Source: H111-94 sp034436045
Lineage (GTDB): Bacteria; Chloroflexota; Ktedonobacteria; Ktedonobacterales; Ktedonobacteraceae
Assembly (NCBI GenBank): GCA_034436045.1
Contig: DAOTVZ010000090.1
Span: 1-40,476 of the forward strand
DNA length: 40,476 nucleotides
Direction: 5' to 3'
Part shown: positions 7,168-16,626 of the stretch, piece after piece
Layout of the letters: the number at the start of each line of letters is the position of its first letter
Position numbering within the stretch: position 1 is the stretch's first letter
Made by a program: the position numbers and the translations under genes
The notes under the pieces: generated by a model
Seen by the model: only the letters and a program-made list of their open reading frames with translations
The model's database searches: none
Told to the model about the DNA's origin: nothing

Positions 7168-8634
7168 ATGCGATTAGAGCAAACACCACGCCCGCAGCAA
7201 GGGCTACATGTCAACGCGCGACTCGTCACGTCCAGCACCATTCTTCATCTCTCTTCTGATGAGTTTGAGCGCGCAGTTACGCAAGAGCAGATGGAGAATC
7301 CGTCTCTGGAGGTACAGGAACAGCGTATCTGCCTCTTCTGTGGCACTCCGCTTTATGGCGCGCGCTGCCCGGTCTGCGGGCACTTCGCGCAGCAGTATCC
7401 ATCCTCTTTCGTTCACGATGACAGTGGCCCCTATTCCTATAGCAGCGCCGCGAGCATCAGTGCAGTATGGAATGACCACCAGCAGGTCTTCTACGACATC
7501 GATAACTACGGCTTCATGGACGCGGATGGCGATGATGATTTCGACCCGATGGCACGCATCGCCACTGATGAGACGCTGGCGGAAACGCTCTTGCAGCAGC
7601 TTGAAACTCTGATTACCCCTGCCGACGCGCCCATCGCCGAGCAACTGATCGGCAATCTCAACGAGCGTGGCTACCTGGACATCGAGCTGGAAGAGATTGC
7701 TCGCCAACTGGAGGTTCCCGTTGAACGGGTCGAATATGTGTTGCACCAGTTGCAGACGCTGGAGCCAGTAGGTATTGGTGCGCGCAACCTGCGCGAATGC
7801 CTGCTTATCCAACTGCACGCGCTCAGCGAACAGGAGACCCCGCATCCACTGGCGGCAATCTTAATTGATCAGTATCTCGACCGCCTGGGCCGCAACCAGT
7901 TTCAAGAGATCGCAAAGGCGCTCAAACAACCGGAGTCGGACATACGTCAGGCTTATCAGTATATCCGCAGCCGCCTGCATCCCTTTCCGGCTCAACTCTA
8001 TCGACAAAACACCGCGCAACGCCTGGGAGGGGCAGCAACGTATGTGCGACCCGATGTGATTATCCGCAAGCATGAGAACGGCTTCGAGGTCGAACTGATC
8101 GAAGAAAGGCGCTATAGCTTCCATATCACCAGTCCCTATACTCCAGGGACGCAAGCACTATCACACACCCAACAGGATGACGTGCAAAACTATATGCGGC
8201 AGCACAATGAACGCGCACAGTTCTTCGTAGACTGCATTCAACGCCGCTGGCGTACACTCAGGCGCGTTACCGAATTTATCGTGGACTACCAGCGTGACTT
8301 TTTCGAGAAGGGTGTGCGCGCGCTACGTCCATTGACACGCGCCGAGGTCGCGGCTCGCCTGGGTCTGGACGAGGGCACTGTCAGCCGAGCTACGGCCAAC
8401 AAGTACGCACTTTTGCCCAACGGACGGCTCATTCCACTCGCGGACTTCTTTGACGGCTCACTGGGCATCAAAGATATTCTGCGCGAATTGATTCAGTCCG
8501 AACATCCTAAACATCGCCTCAGCGACGACGAACTGGCGCGTCTGCTGAACGAACGCGGCATCCCAATGGCCCGCCGCACCGTCACCAAGTACCGCGAGGA
8601 GATGGGCATCGGCTCATCGCGGGAGCGTGGATAG
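7168..8634 (+). CDS. rpoN: RNA polymerase sigma-54 factor with zinc-ribbon insert
   Basis: Sigma-54 directs RNA polymerase to -24/-12 promoters and needs AAA+ activators to open them. From the ATG at 7168 the protein has 488 residues. Region I-like residues 1-50 (Gln-rich start, then HLSSDEFERAVTQEQMENPSLEV) are followed by a Cys4 zinc ribbon, C55-x2-C58 and C67-x2-C70, not part of the standard family. An acidic segment, the core-binding domain (EPVGIGARNLRECLLIQL near 205-225), an HTH (LDEGTVSRATANKYA) and the RpoN box ARRTVTKYRE at 468-477 complete it. A start at 7099 would overlap rnc by 29 bases and add 23 residues before region I, so I reject it. The last 21 bases overlap rqcH on the other strand. 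No activator gene is in the window. Confidence 0.92.
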   Translation: MRLEQTPRPQQGLHVNARLVTSSTILHLSSDEFERAVTQEQMENPSLEVQEQRICLFCGTPLYGARCPVCGHFAQQYPSSFVHDDSGPYSYSSAASISAVWNDHQQVFYDIDNYGFMDADGDDDFDPMARIATDETLAETLLQQLETLITPADAPIAEQLIGNLNERGYLDIELEEIARQLEVPVERVEYVLHQLQTLEPVGIGARNLRECLLIQLHALSEQETPHPLAAILIDQYLDRLGRNQFQEIAKALKQPESDIRQAYQYIRSRLHPFPAQLYRQNTAQRLGGAATYVRPDVIIRKHENGFEVELIEERRYSFHITSPYTPGTQALSHTQQDDVQNYMRQHNERAQFFVDCIQRRWRTLRRVTEFIVDYQRDFFEKGVRALRPLTRAEVAARLGLDEGTVSRATANKYALLPNGRLIPLADFFDGSLGIKDILRELIQSEHPKHRLSDDELARLLNERGIPMARRTVTKYREEMGIGSSRERG

Positions 8635-10620
8635 CGTGGATAAGTTCGGTTCCGCGTAGATCGTTTTTTCGCGTTCGTAGATAACCATGCCAGGGCCAGC
8701 CCCTTTCATGTGACGCACATAACGCTGTAAGGTATAATCAACCGGTACACTGGTACTGCCACGCGCCTGGCTATAATACGCCGCCAGTTGGGCTGCCTGC
8801 TCAATCGTGCTATGCGGCACCTCGCGTCCGGCAGCCTTGATAATCACATGTGCGCCCGGCACCCCACGAGCATGCAGCCAGATATCATTGCCCGTCGCCT
8901 GATGGAACGTCACCTCTTCATTCTGTCGGCTGTTTTTGCCGATCAGCAGCGTGAAGCCGTCGCGGCTCTGCACGTGCAGGGGCACACCCCCGCCTGGAGG
9001 AGTCGGCTTGCCTTTTGTTAGCTTACCACCCTTGTTAGCTTTCGTCTTCTTTGTAGCTTTCTGCTCCTGCTTTGTTAGTTTACCTTTCATGTAGCCCACC
9101 GCCTGTACTTCAGCTTTGACCAGCGCCACCTCTTGCGGCGTCTCCGCCAGCATCAAGTCTGCCAGCAATTGCTCGACGGTAGCCAGTTCCGCCGCATTCT
9201 GCTCTATCTGTCCCGGCACCAGTTCCGCTGCACGGCGCAGTTTGTGATACTTGCTGAAGAGGCGATTAGCATTGCCAACAGCGTCAAAGCGCGGGTCAAG
9301 CGTCACGGAGACCATTTCACCCGGCTCACCATCCTGCTGCGCAAAGAAATTGTGCAAGACCACATTCGTCTGCCCTTGCTGTATCTCGTGTTGATGAGCC
9401 AGCAGCAATTCGGCCTGCAAACGGTACCGCGCCGCCTCTTCAACCAGCGCCATCTCCTGGCGGAGCAACTCCGCTTTGCGTTTACAGCGCTCAATCTGCG
9501 TCTGCAACACCTTACGGATTGGCGCACGCAAAGCTTCCAGGGCGTCGCGCCACTCGGCACGCTCGAAGTAGTCGTCCAGCAACATATTGACGGAGATTTC
9601 GTCGTGTACCTCTACGTCGGCCTGGGCCAGATATTGCTCCAACAGATAGACGGAGAAGGCAATAGGAAATCTCTGGGTACCATCGTCACTGCGACGCTCA
9701 ACTAGCTGGGGATGCCAGCGATGTGAGTCATAGAGAGAAGCCAGGTCGCGCACATGCCAGGCGAGTTCTTGCCAGAGAGGGTCTTCTGCCGCGCCCGCGA
9801 GTTGTTGCGGCAAAGGCATTTCAGCATCCTCGGTGGTGCGATAGACTACCTCACGCGCCATCAGAGGACTGAAGCCAAGCAGGTGCCCGGTCAGTACCTG
9901 CCAGAGTCTGAGTGTCTCCTTAGCACGCTTTTTGCCCTTACCGGTTGCCACCTGCTCCATGCTCTGCACGCTGTCGTTGCTGGCGCAAATTGCCAGTTGG
10001 GCCGCTGTGATCGTCGTCGGCTCCAGCCGGGGCAGCGATTGTCCGGCAAAGGTGCGCTGCTGCGGCGGTGGCGGTACATAAGGTACACCCGCCGCAATCA
10101 CGCGATAGCGATTTACGTCTGCACCGACCCGTTTGAGACTACCAAGAATCAGCCCCTGCTCATTACAGAAGATGATGTTACTGAGGCGGCCCATAATTTC
10201 TATAATCAGCCGAAAACGCACATGCTCTCCGCTCTCCTGATCGTGGTAGCCCGCGATTATCTCTATCACACGCTCCCAACGAGGCTGGGCGAACTCCTCA
10301 ATACGCGCCCCTTCCAGATATTTGCGCAATAGCATCACAAAAGGGGGTGGCTCACTGGCGATTTTCGTGGGCCTGCGCGCAGTAATATGTGCACGCGCCA
10401 TCTGTGGGTGGGCCGAGAGGTAGAGCCAGCGATTGCGTTCTACCCGCTCCGTTCGTTCCCTCTGCTCTCTCTGCGTGCCCTGCTCTTCGCGTGCCGGTAC
10501 GTAACATTGCAGCGCGATAGCATGCTCGGTTGGTTGGATGATGGTATCGATACGCGCGCCGATCAATAGCCTGTGCCATTCATCGAGGACGGCTGCCAGC
10601 GTCATCGCGTCAACATACAT
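8614..10620 (-). CDS. rqcH: Rqc2/RqcH-type NFACT protein (ribosome quality control)
   Basis: Binds obstructed 50S subunits carrying peptidyl-tRNA and recruits tRNA-Ala to add C-terminal Ala tails that mark stalled nascent chains for degradation. The family is also annotated as fibronectin-binding protein FbpA. The 668-residue protein has an NFACT-N domain (1-250, LLRKYLEGARIEEF near 97-110), a helical/coiled-coil middle (about 360-500, Gln/Arg/Glu-rich), a Lys-rich linker (KKTKANKGGKLTKGK), and a C-terminal NFACT-R domain with NDIWLHARGVPGAHVII. The Asp-Arg pair used for tRNA recruitment in Bacillus RqcH appears as Glu-Arg (E116-R117). Start chosen at 10620 because GAGGAA precedes it by 7 bases; the frame runs 35 codons further upstream without a ribosome site. 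The 3' end overlaps rpoN by 21 bases, tail to tail. Confidence 0.92.
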   Translation of the reverse strand: MYVDAMTLAAVLDEWHRLLIGARIDTIIQPTEHAIALQCYVPAREEQGTQREQRERTERVERNRWLYLSAHPQMARAHITARRPTKIASEPPPFVMLLRKYLEGARIEEFAQPRWERVIEIIAGYHDQESGEHVRFRLIIEIMGRLSNIIFCNEQGLILGSLKRVGADVNRYRVIAAGVPYVPPPPQQRTFAGQSLPRLEPTTITAAQLAICASNDSVQSMEQVATGKGKKRAKETLRLWQVLTGHLLGFSPLMAREVVYRTTEDAEMPLPQQLAGAAEDPLWQELAWHVRDLASLYDSHRWHPQLVERRSDDGTQRFPIAFSVYLLEQYLAQADVEVHDEISVNMLLDDYFERAEWRDALEALRAPIRKVLQTQIERCKRKAELLRQEMALVEEAARYRLQAELLLAHQHEIQQGQTNVVLHNFFAQQDGEPGEMVSVTLDPRFDAVGNANRLFSKYHKLRRAAELVPGQIEQNAAELATVEQLLADLMLAETPQEVALVKAEVQAVGYMKGKLTKQEQKATKKTKANKGGKLTKGKPTPPGGGVPLHVQSRDGFTLLIGKNSRQNEEVTFHQATGNDIWLHARGVPGAHVIIKAAGREVPHSTIEQAAQLAAYYSQARGSTSVPVDYTLQRYVRHMKGAGPGMVIYEREKTIYAEPNLSTLSTLPR

Positions 10621-10955
10621 AATAAACTTCCTCTCATTACCGCTAGCACATTGCTTACCCGCTCCCCCAAAATTATGTAACCATGTTGTACAATAAGGAC
10701 AGATGATTATCGTCAACTGTCCCATTCACAGAAACAACCATATGGCTCACTGTATCATAGTACACTTCTGAGAAGGAACGGCCATATCGGTTGAGATTGA
10801 AAATCGCGTACAATCTCTTTTCGGTGAGTCAGGAACAGTATAGCAAATAATCGTCCGTGCGTACATCTTAGAATTTAGTATTCTCGATGCTGATTGGTGG
10901 ATGATGAGGCAGGTATCATTTTCCATCATGTCGGCATCACAACAGGAAGAGGCAC

Positions 10956-11606
10956 ATGCAACTTGAGGCGGAGCTAATGGGAACCCTACAGGAATCCGTT
11001 CCCAAACCACCGGCGACACGAGGACTACTCTTCGTTCTCTCGGCTCCATCGGGTACCGGCAAAGACACGGTGATCCAGGAGATGAAGGCCCAGGGAATGG
11101 ATTTCCACGTCGTTGCTTCTGTCACCACACGCGCCATGCGCCCAGGAGAGAGCGAAGGCAACCCTTACTATTTTGTGAGCCAGGAGCGTTTCGACGAGAT
11201 GGTCGCGCGCGGCGAATTATTGGAGTATGCGCTGGTGCATGGCCACTGGTATGGGCAACCCATCCAGCCAATTCGTGAGAATTTGCAGGCGGGGCGCGAC
11301 GTTCTGCTAAAAATCGATGTCCAGGGCGCGGAGACTGTGCGCCGGAAACTCCCTGGCGCAATCTACATCTTTCTCGTTCCCGGCTCCCTGGAAGAACTGG
11401 TAGAGCGTCTCACACATCGTCAAACGGAGACGGAGGAGCAACTCCAACGTCGTCTGGCCGACGCACGCTACGAACTGGCCCAGAAAGACCACTACGATTA
11501 CGTGGTGGTCAACCGCCAGGGCCATCTGCAAGAGGCCGTTGAGGATCTGCGCGCCATCATACGTGCAGAGCATTGTAGAACCCATCCTCACTTCGTAACC
11601 CTGTAA
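10956..11606 (+). CDS. gmk: Guanylate kinase
   Basis: Phosphorylates GMP to GDP with ATP in purine nucleotide synthesis. The 216-residue protein has a P-loop SAPSGTGKDT at 29-38, VTTRAMRPGE (GMP-binding strand), NPYYFVSQERFDEMVARGELLE, HGHWYG and the LID region ending RRLADARYELA. The N-terminus is about 20 residues longer than usual. An alternative ATG at 10977 would remove 7 of these. I keep 10956 because AGGAAGAGG precedes it. glpX follows 21 bases after the stop, so the two are likely cotranscribed. In many bacteria rpoZ follows gmk, but here it does not. Confidence 0.95.
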   Translation: MQLEAELMGTLQESVPKPPATRGLLFVLSAPSGTGKDTVIQEMKAQGMDFHVVASVTTRAMRPGESEGNPYYFVSQERFDEMVARGELLEYALVHGHWYGQPIQPIRENLQAGRDVLLKIDVQGAETVRRKLPGAIYIFLVPGSLEELVERLTHRQTETEEQLQRRLADARYELAQKDHYDYVVVNRQGHLQEAVEDLRAIIRAEHCRTHPHFVTL

Positions 11607-11627
11607 AACATGTAATGGAGGATACAC

Positions 11628-12614
11628 GTGCAAGAGGAACGTTTTGTGCCATCTGGTACCAAAGAGCGAAATCTGGCGATGGAGCTGGTTCGCGTTACCG
11701 AGGCCGCCGCCCTGAGCGCGGGGCGCTGGATGGGCAAAGGCAATAAAGAGATGGCCGACCAGGCCGCCGTTGACGCTATGCGTCAGGCGCTGGATGGTGT
11801 CGATATGAACGGCATTGTGGTGATAGGCGAGGGCGAGAAAGACGAAGCGCCGATGCTCTATATCGGTGAGCAGGTCGGCAATGGCTCACCGCCCGACGTT
11901 GACGTAGCAGTTGACCCGGTTGATGGAACACGCCTGCTCTCACTGGGTATCGGCGGGGCTTTGGCGGTGGTTGCCATTGCCGAGCGAGGCAGTATGTTTG
12001 CCGCCCCCCCCGGCGTCTTTTATATGGACAAGATCGCCGTTGGCCCGGCCTACAAAAATGTCATCGACATCAATGCGCCGGTCGCGGTGAACCTGGATCG
12101 CATTGCGCGCGTCCGCGATGCACACCTTGATGATCTGACCGTCGTTTTGCTGGACCGCCCGCGTCATCAGGAACTGATCCGTCAGATACGCGAGGTGGGC
12201 GCGCGTATTCGCCTGATTACCGATGGCGATGTCTCCGCCGCCATTCAAGCGGCGATGGAAGACTACACAGGCATCGATGTTCTCATGGGCGTTGGCGGCG
12301 CACCGGAAGCCGTACTGGCGGCGGCGGCCATCAAATGTATTGGCGGCGAAATGCAATGCAAAATCTGGCCACGTGATGAGCAAGAGCGCGAGAAACTTAA
12401 AGCCGATGGAATCGACCTGGACAAAGTCTACCATACCGACGACCTGGTTAAGGGGAACGACGTTTCGTTCGCAGCCACCGGCATTACTACAGGTGAACTG
12501 CTTGAAGGCGTACAATACTTCGGCTGGGGCGCACGCACCTCGTCGGTCATGATGCGTTCACGTTCCGGCACCATCCGTTACATTCATGCGCGGCACAAGT
12601 GGCACCGCAAATAG
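11628..12614 (+). CDS. glpX: Fructose-1,6-bisphosphatase, class II
   Basis: Hydrolyses fructose 1,6-bisphosphate to fructose 6-phosphate, the committed step of gluconeogenesis (and of sedoheptulose bisphosphate use in some bacteria). The 328-residue length is typical. Motifs: IGEGEKDEAPML at 66-77 (metal-binding acidic residues), DPVDGT at 96-101, LITDGDVSAAI and GVGGAPEAVLAAAAIKCIGG. The start is a GTG with GGAGG 6 bases upstream; no ATG fits. It converges with the isocitrate dehydrogenase gene; no clear terminator is visible in the 116 bases between them. Confidence 0.95.
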   Translation: MQEERFVPSGTKERNLAMELVRVTEAAALSAGRWMGKGNKEMADQAAVDAMRQALDGVDMNGIVVIGEGEKDEAPMLYIGEQVGNGSPPDVDVAVDPVDGTRLLSLGIGGALAVVAIAERGSMFAAPPGVFYMDKIAVGPAYKNVIDINAPVAVNLDRIARVRDAHLDDLTVVLLDRPRHQELIRQIREVGARIRLITDGDVSAAIQAAMEDYTGIDVLMGVGGAPEAVLAAAAIKCIGGEMQCKIWPRDEQEREKLKADGIDLDKVYHTDDLVKGNDVSFAATGITTGELLEGVQYFGWGARTSSVMMRSRSGTIRYIHARHKWHRK

Positions 12615-12730
12615 CAATTGCGCCCGCCACCAGGGGTTGCGTGTCGAGCGCGTGGATAGGCGCGAAGTCACAAAGCGTCAATCTGCGCGTTCAACACGAT
12701 ACTACAGTATGGGCACGATAAAGCGCGTCC

Positions 12731-13816
12731 TTACAAGTGGCGCAGCTTTTCGATGACGGCATCAGCAACCTGCGAGGTACCGACTGCCGTCGGGTCATCC
12801 GGGCGCGGTTTCAGATCGTAGGTGACATTTTTCCCTTCAGCGATAACCTGCATTAAGGCTCGCTCCAGGCGTGTCGCCGCCTCTCTTTCATTCAGGTAGC
12901 GCAGCATCAGCACGCCGGAGAACATCATTGCCATCGGATTGACCTTATTCTGGCGCGCGTATTTCGGAGCGCTACCATGCACCGGCTCAAAGACCGCATA
13001 CTGGTTGCCAATATTCGCGCCTGGGGCAACGCCGAGGCCACCAATCAGGCCAGCCGAGAGATCAGAAATAATATCACCATAGAGATTGGGCAGCACCAGC
13101 ACGTCATAGCACTCCGGTTTCTGCACCAATTGCATACACATATTATCAACGATACGATCTTCGTACTGAATATCGGGATATTCTTTTGCTACCTCGTTGG
13201 CCATCGCCAGGAACAGGCCATCCGAGAGTTTCATGATATTCGCCTTATGCACCGCCGTCACTTTACGGCGACGATTTGCGCGGGCATACTCGAACGCAAA
13301 CTTCACAATGCGGCGGCTCGCGGCGGCTGAGATGTATTTAATGCTCATCGCCGAATCGGCATCCAGAGCATAACCCGTGAGACGCTTGACAGTCTCCAGA
13401 ACCTCCTCATACTCCGGGGTGCCACGTTGAAACTCGATGCCGGCATATAAGTCCTCGGTGTTTTCGCGCACAATAATGAGATCAACGTTTTCGTAGCGCG
13501 AGCGCAGCCCTGGATAGGTTTTGGCCGGGCGAATATTAGCATACAGGTCAAGACGCTTGCGCAATGTGACATTCGCGCTGCGCTGGCCCTTGCCTGCCGG
13601 AGTAGTCACCGGGCCTTTCAGACCTACATGAGTACGTTTAATTGAATCAATAACATCTTCCGGCAGAACGGTACCATATTTCTCTAGCATTTCCGCTCCC
13701 GCCTGGCGTACATCCCAGTCAAAGGCTACGCCCGTTGCTTCCAGCACACGGCGCGTTGCTTCGGTGATTTCTGGCCCCGTCCCATCACCAGGTATGAGCG
13801 TTACGGCATGCGGCAT
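12731..13816 (-). CDS. NAD-type isocitrate dehydrogenase
   Basis: Member of the isocitrate/isopropylmalate dehydrogenase family. Best read as isocitrate dehydrogenase (oxidative decarboxylation of isocitrate to 2-oxoglutarate in the TCA cycle): the substrate loop has RSANVTLRKRLDLYANIRP, with the Ser and Asn pattern of isocitrate enzymes rather than the isopropylmalate type. Other signatures: IPGDGTGPE at 8-16, VRENTEDLYAGIE, VHKANIMKLSDG and NLYGDIISDLSAGLIGGLG. The short form (361 residues) resembles the NAD-dependent IDH3-like group. Start at 13816 is chosen because GGAGG sits 5 bases upstream; two in-frame ATGs at 13828 and 13831 are alternatives. It lies 88 bases downstream of topA in the same direction. 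The 2-oxoglutarate could feed the KorAB pair at the window's end. Confidence 0.9.
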   Translation of the reverse strand: MPHAVTLIPGDGTGPEITEATRRVLEATGVAFDWDVRQAGAEMLEKYGTVLPEDVIDSIKRTHVGLKGPVTTPAGKGQRSANVTLRKRLDLYANIRPAKTYPGLRSRYENVDLIIVRENTEDLYAGIEFQRGTPEYEEVLETVKRLTGYALDADSAMSIKYISAAASRRIVKFAFEYARANRRRKVTAVHKANIMKLSDGLFLAMANEVAKEYPDIQYEDRIVDNMCMQLVQKPECYDVLVLPNLYGDIISDLSAGLIGGLGVAPGANIGNQYAVFEPVHGSAPKYARQNKVNPMAMMFSGVLMLRYLNEREAATRLERALMQVIAEGKNVTYDLKPRPDDPTAVGTSQVADAVIEKLRHL

Positions 13817-13904
13817 GGAATCCTCCATCATCGCATAACTTCTTCCTCTCAGGAGAGATTAATTATGGTGCATTATATCACAACTTCTAACTATCTCTTT
13901 CTAC

Positions 13905-16343
13905 TTACTGCACCGCTTTTGCTTTTCTACTGGCACGTCCGCTTGCGCTTTTTGTAGCCATCGGCGGACCCTCTGTGGCGCTAGAGGTGCCAGTAGACTT
14001 AGTGGTCTTCCTGGATCGTGCAGACCCGGCAGTTCCTTCCGCCTTCGCTGCGGCACTGGTACTCTGAGTTGCTCTGGTGGCGCGCTTGCGTGTAACATGT
14101 TCCTGACCATCGGCAGCATGTTTCGCCCCCGTGGCCACGAGTTGCGCGGGTTCTGGCTCTTCCTGGCGTGGTTTCTCCTCACCGGCATGTTGCACCAGAA
14201 ACACCTCTTGATAGCAGACCGGCTCCTGCCCCGGCCTGGGAATAACCATCAGACCACCACAGTTGGGACAAAGCTCCGGTACGGGCTTCTCCCAGATGGC
14301 GAAGTTGCAGGTTGGATAATTGGCACAACCATAGAAGATGCGCTTCTTCTGCTTTGTTTTGCGCTCTACCAGATCGCCCCCACAGTTCGGACAAAGGGCA
14401 CCTGTCTTGTTAAGCATCGAGCGACTATAGCGACACTCAGGGAAGCCTGAACAGGAGATAAAGCGTCCAAACCGCCCGGTGCGAATCACCAGCTTCCGGC
14501 CACACTCCGGGCACTGCTCCTCTAGCTCCTCCAGCGGCTTTTGCACCCGATCCATCTCGGACTCGGCCTTCTCCATCGTCGCCTTGAACTCATCGTAGAA
14601 AGTGCGCAGAAATTCGACCCAGGAACGGCGTCCCTCTTCCACATCATCGAGGCTACGCTCCATATCCGCTGTAAAGCCGACATCCACAATCTCCGGGAAG
14701 TGTTTCGTCATCACCTCGTTGATCGTCTCACCCAACCACGTGGGCACAAAACGGCGCTGCTCCTGATCGACATAGCCGCGTTCCTGAATGGTACTGATAA
14801 TCGGCACATAGGTACTTGGACGCCCAATGCCCAATTCTTCCAGTTCTTTGATCAGACTGGCCTCGGTATAGCGGGGCGGCGGCTGTGTAAAATGCTGCTC
14901 CGGCTTCAACTCGTGCAAATCAAGCACCTCGTTGACCTGCATCACTGGTAGCATCTTCTCATCCTCCTCACGTGGCCACACGGCATAAAAACCGGGGAAT
15001 TTGAGATTGGAGCCGGTGGCGCGGAAGACATATTGCTTCGCCCCAATATCGACACGCACTGTATCGAAGACTGCTGGAGCCATGAAACAGGCAACGAAGC
15101 GCCGCCAGATCAGGTTATACAACTTGAACTGATCCGATGTCAGGTACGGCCTGACCACTTGCGGCGTCAACGCAACATCGGTTGGACGAATCGCCTCGTG
15201 AGCATCCTGAGTGGTGGCTTTTGCTTTGCCAATTCGTCCGGGGCCAACATATTGCGGCCCAAACTCCTGCCCGATATACGCTTTGACGCTGGCCTGTGCC
15301 TCCTCAGAGATACGGGTAGAGTCGGTACGCATATATGTGATGAGACCCTGATGCCCACGCTCACCCAGTTCGATGCCCTCGTAGAGCTGTTGCGCCAGGC
15401 TCATTGTCTTCTTCGGCTTGAAGTACAGCCTGACCGAAGCATCCTGCTGCATCGTGCTGGTCGTATAGGGAAGATAAGGCTGGCGACGCTGCTCACGCTC
15501 CTCATACTTTAACACGCTGTATGTCGCGCCCTGCAAATCGGCCAGAATGGCGTCCGCCTCTTCCTTTGAAGAGATTTTTATACGCCCTTTCTCCTTTTGG
15601 GCGGGCTTTGCACCGTTCGCCGTCGTGCTATCCTGTTCGCCGTTCTCTCCGCCCTCTTCATTCTCAAGACTCTCGACTTCATCACCATTAGTACCGTTGC
15701 TATCCTTGAGTCGTGTAATGAGCTGAGCTTCAAAACGTTGCGCTTGCTGGTGTTTGCTGAGCAGCGCAGTGATGCTCCAGTATTCTTCAGGAGTGAAGGC
15801 ACGAATCTCGGCCTCGCGGTCACAGATCAGGCGCAGAGCGACCGACTGCACGCGCCCCGCGCTGGTGCCGGACTGAATACGCCGCCAGAGCAGAGGACTG
15901 ATTTTATAGCCAACCAGGCGATCCAGCACACGACGCGCCTGCTGCGCATTAAACAGGTCTTCATTGATCTCACGCGGTTTTTTGATCGCCTCCTGAACAG
16001 CTTTTTTTGTGATCTCATGGAAGACGGCACGATGCGGATTTTGTAGATCAAGCACATGCTTGAGCGACCACGCGATAAATTCACCCTCACGATCAGGGTC
16101 GGGAGCCAGGAAGACCTCATCGGCTCGTTTTGAGGCGGCTCGCAATTCATCAATTAATTTATCTTTCTTCTCAATAATCTCATATTGCGGCGTGAAGTTC
16201 TTGCGCGTGCTAACACCCAGACCTCGCTTGGGAAGGTCCATAATATGCCCCATAGAAGCGCGTACTTCAAAATCGCGTCCTAGAAATTTCTCTATGGTCT
16301 TCGCTTTCGCGGGTGACTCTACAATTACTAGTTTCTTCGCCAT
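13905..16343 (-). CDS. topA: DNA topoisomerase I (type IA)
   Basis: Relaxes negative supercoils by single-strand passage. The 812-residue protein has the Toprim domain (VESPAKAKTI from residue 8, DPDREGE at 82-88), the catalytic Tyr337 in GLITYMRTDS, and the ASLIKELEELGIGRPSTY segment at 495-512. The tail holds three zinc ribbons: C611/C614/C631/C637, C651/C654/C673/C679, and a third (C692, C695, C710) lacking its fourth Cys. The end, from about 725, is a disordered Ala/Lys/Ser/Thr-rich basic extension, likely for DNA or polymerase contact. An acidic low-complexity insertion (about 213-252, Glu/Asn/Gly-rich) interrupts the body and is absent from E. coli TopA. It diverges from murT. Confidence 0.97.
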   Translation of the reverse strand: MAKKLVIVESPAKAKTIEKFLGRDFEVRASMGHIMDLPKRGLGVSTRKNFTPQYEIIEKKDKLIDELRAASKRADEVFLAPDPDREGEFIAWSLKHVLDLQNPHRAVFHEITKKAVQEAIKKPREINEDLFNAQQARRVLDRLVGYKISPLLWRRIQSGTSAGRVQSVALRLICDREAEIRAFTPEEYWSITALLSKHQQAQRFEAQLITRLKDSNGTNGDEVESLENEEGGENGEQDSTTANGAKPAQKEKGRIKISSKEEADAILADLQGATYSVLKYEEREQRRQPYLPYTTSTMQQDASVRLYFKPKKTMSLAQQLYEGIELGERGHQGLITYMRTDSTRISEEAQASVKAYIGQEFGPQYVGPGRIGKAKATTQDAHEAIRPTDVALTPQVVRPYLTSDQFKLYNLIWRRFVACFMAPAVFDTVRVDIGAKQYVFRATGSNLKFPGFYAVWPREEDEKMLPVMQVNEVLDLHELKPEQHFTQPPPRYTEASLIKELEELGIGRPSTYVPIISTIQERGYVDQEQRRFVPTWLGETINEVMTKHFPEIVDVGFTADMERSLDDVEEGRRSWVEFLRTFYDEFKATMEKAESEMDRVQKPLEELEEQCPECGRKLVIRTGRFGRFISCSGFPECRYSRSMLNKTGALCPNCGGDLVERKTKQKKRIFYGCANYPTCNFAIWEKPVPELCPNCGGLMVIPRPGQEPVCYQEVFLVQHAGEEKPRQEEPEPAQLVATGAKHAADGQEHVTRKRATRATQSTSAAAKAEGTAGSARSRKTTKSTGTSSATEGPPMATKSASGRASRKAKAVQ

Positions 16344-16543
16344 TGACCTTTCCCCAACCTTTAGTACTCCGAGACATCTCTATACCTGAGTCCTCTACCT
16401 TAAAAGATAGAATAGCATATGCCGACAAGTTGCGCTGCTACCTCAGTTATACTACTTCTGGAAACGGCAAGCACATCGGAAATATTTCCCATGCAGGATA
16501 CTAAGAATATCACAGTTTTGCAACTCCTTCATCATTGCCATAC

Positions 16544-16573
16544 TTGACCCCGCTTGCGACTGCATGCTATGCT
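16544..16573 (+). promoter_or_regulatory. Promoter of murT-gatD
   Basis: TTGACC (16544-16549) and TATGCT (16568-16573) are 18 bases apart, about 54 bases upstream of the chosen murT start. A -35 this close to consensus makes it the best candidate in the topA-murT gap. Confidence 0.45.
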
Positions 16574-16626
16574 TCATTCAACACCAAAAAGTAGATTGAT
16601 GCGCCAGCTTGAATTGGAGGAATGCC

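Noticed and set aside
7204..7845. A 213-codon minus-strand frame within rpoN
   Set aside because: Shadow of rpoN without ribosome site or domain.
10793..10817. GAGATTG and CAATCTC inverted repeat upstream of gmk, with TTTT after it
   Set aside because: Seven weak pairs and a short T-run are too little to call a terminator or operator.
10901..10966. A 21-codon ORF overlapping the gmk start
   Set aside because: Only a GGTGG-like site precedes it, and the sequence looks accidental.
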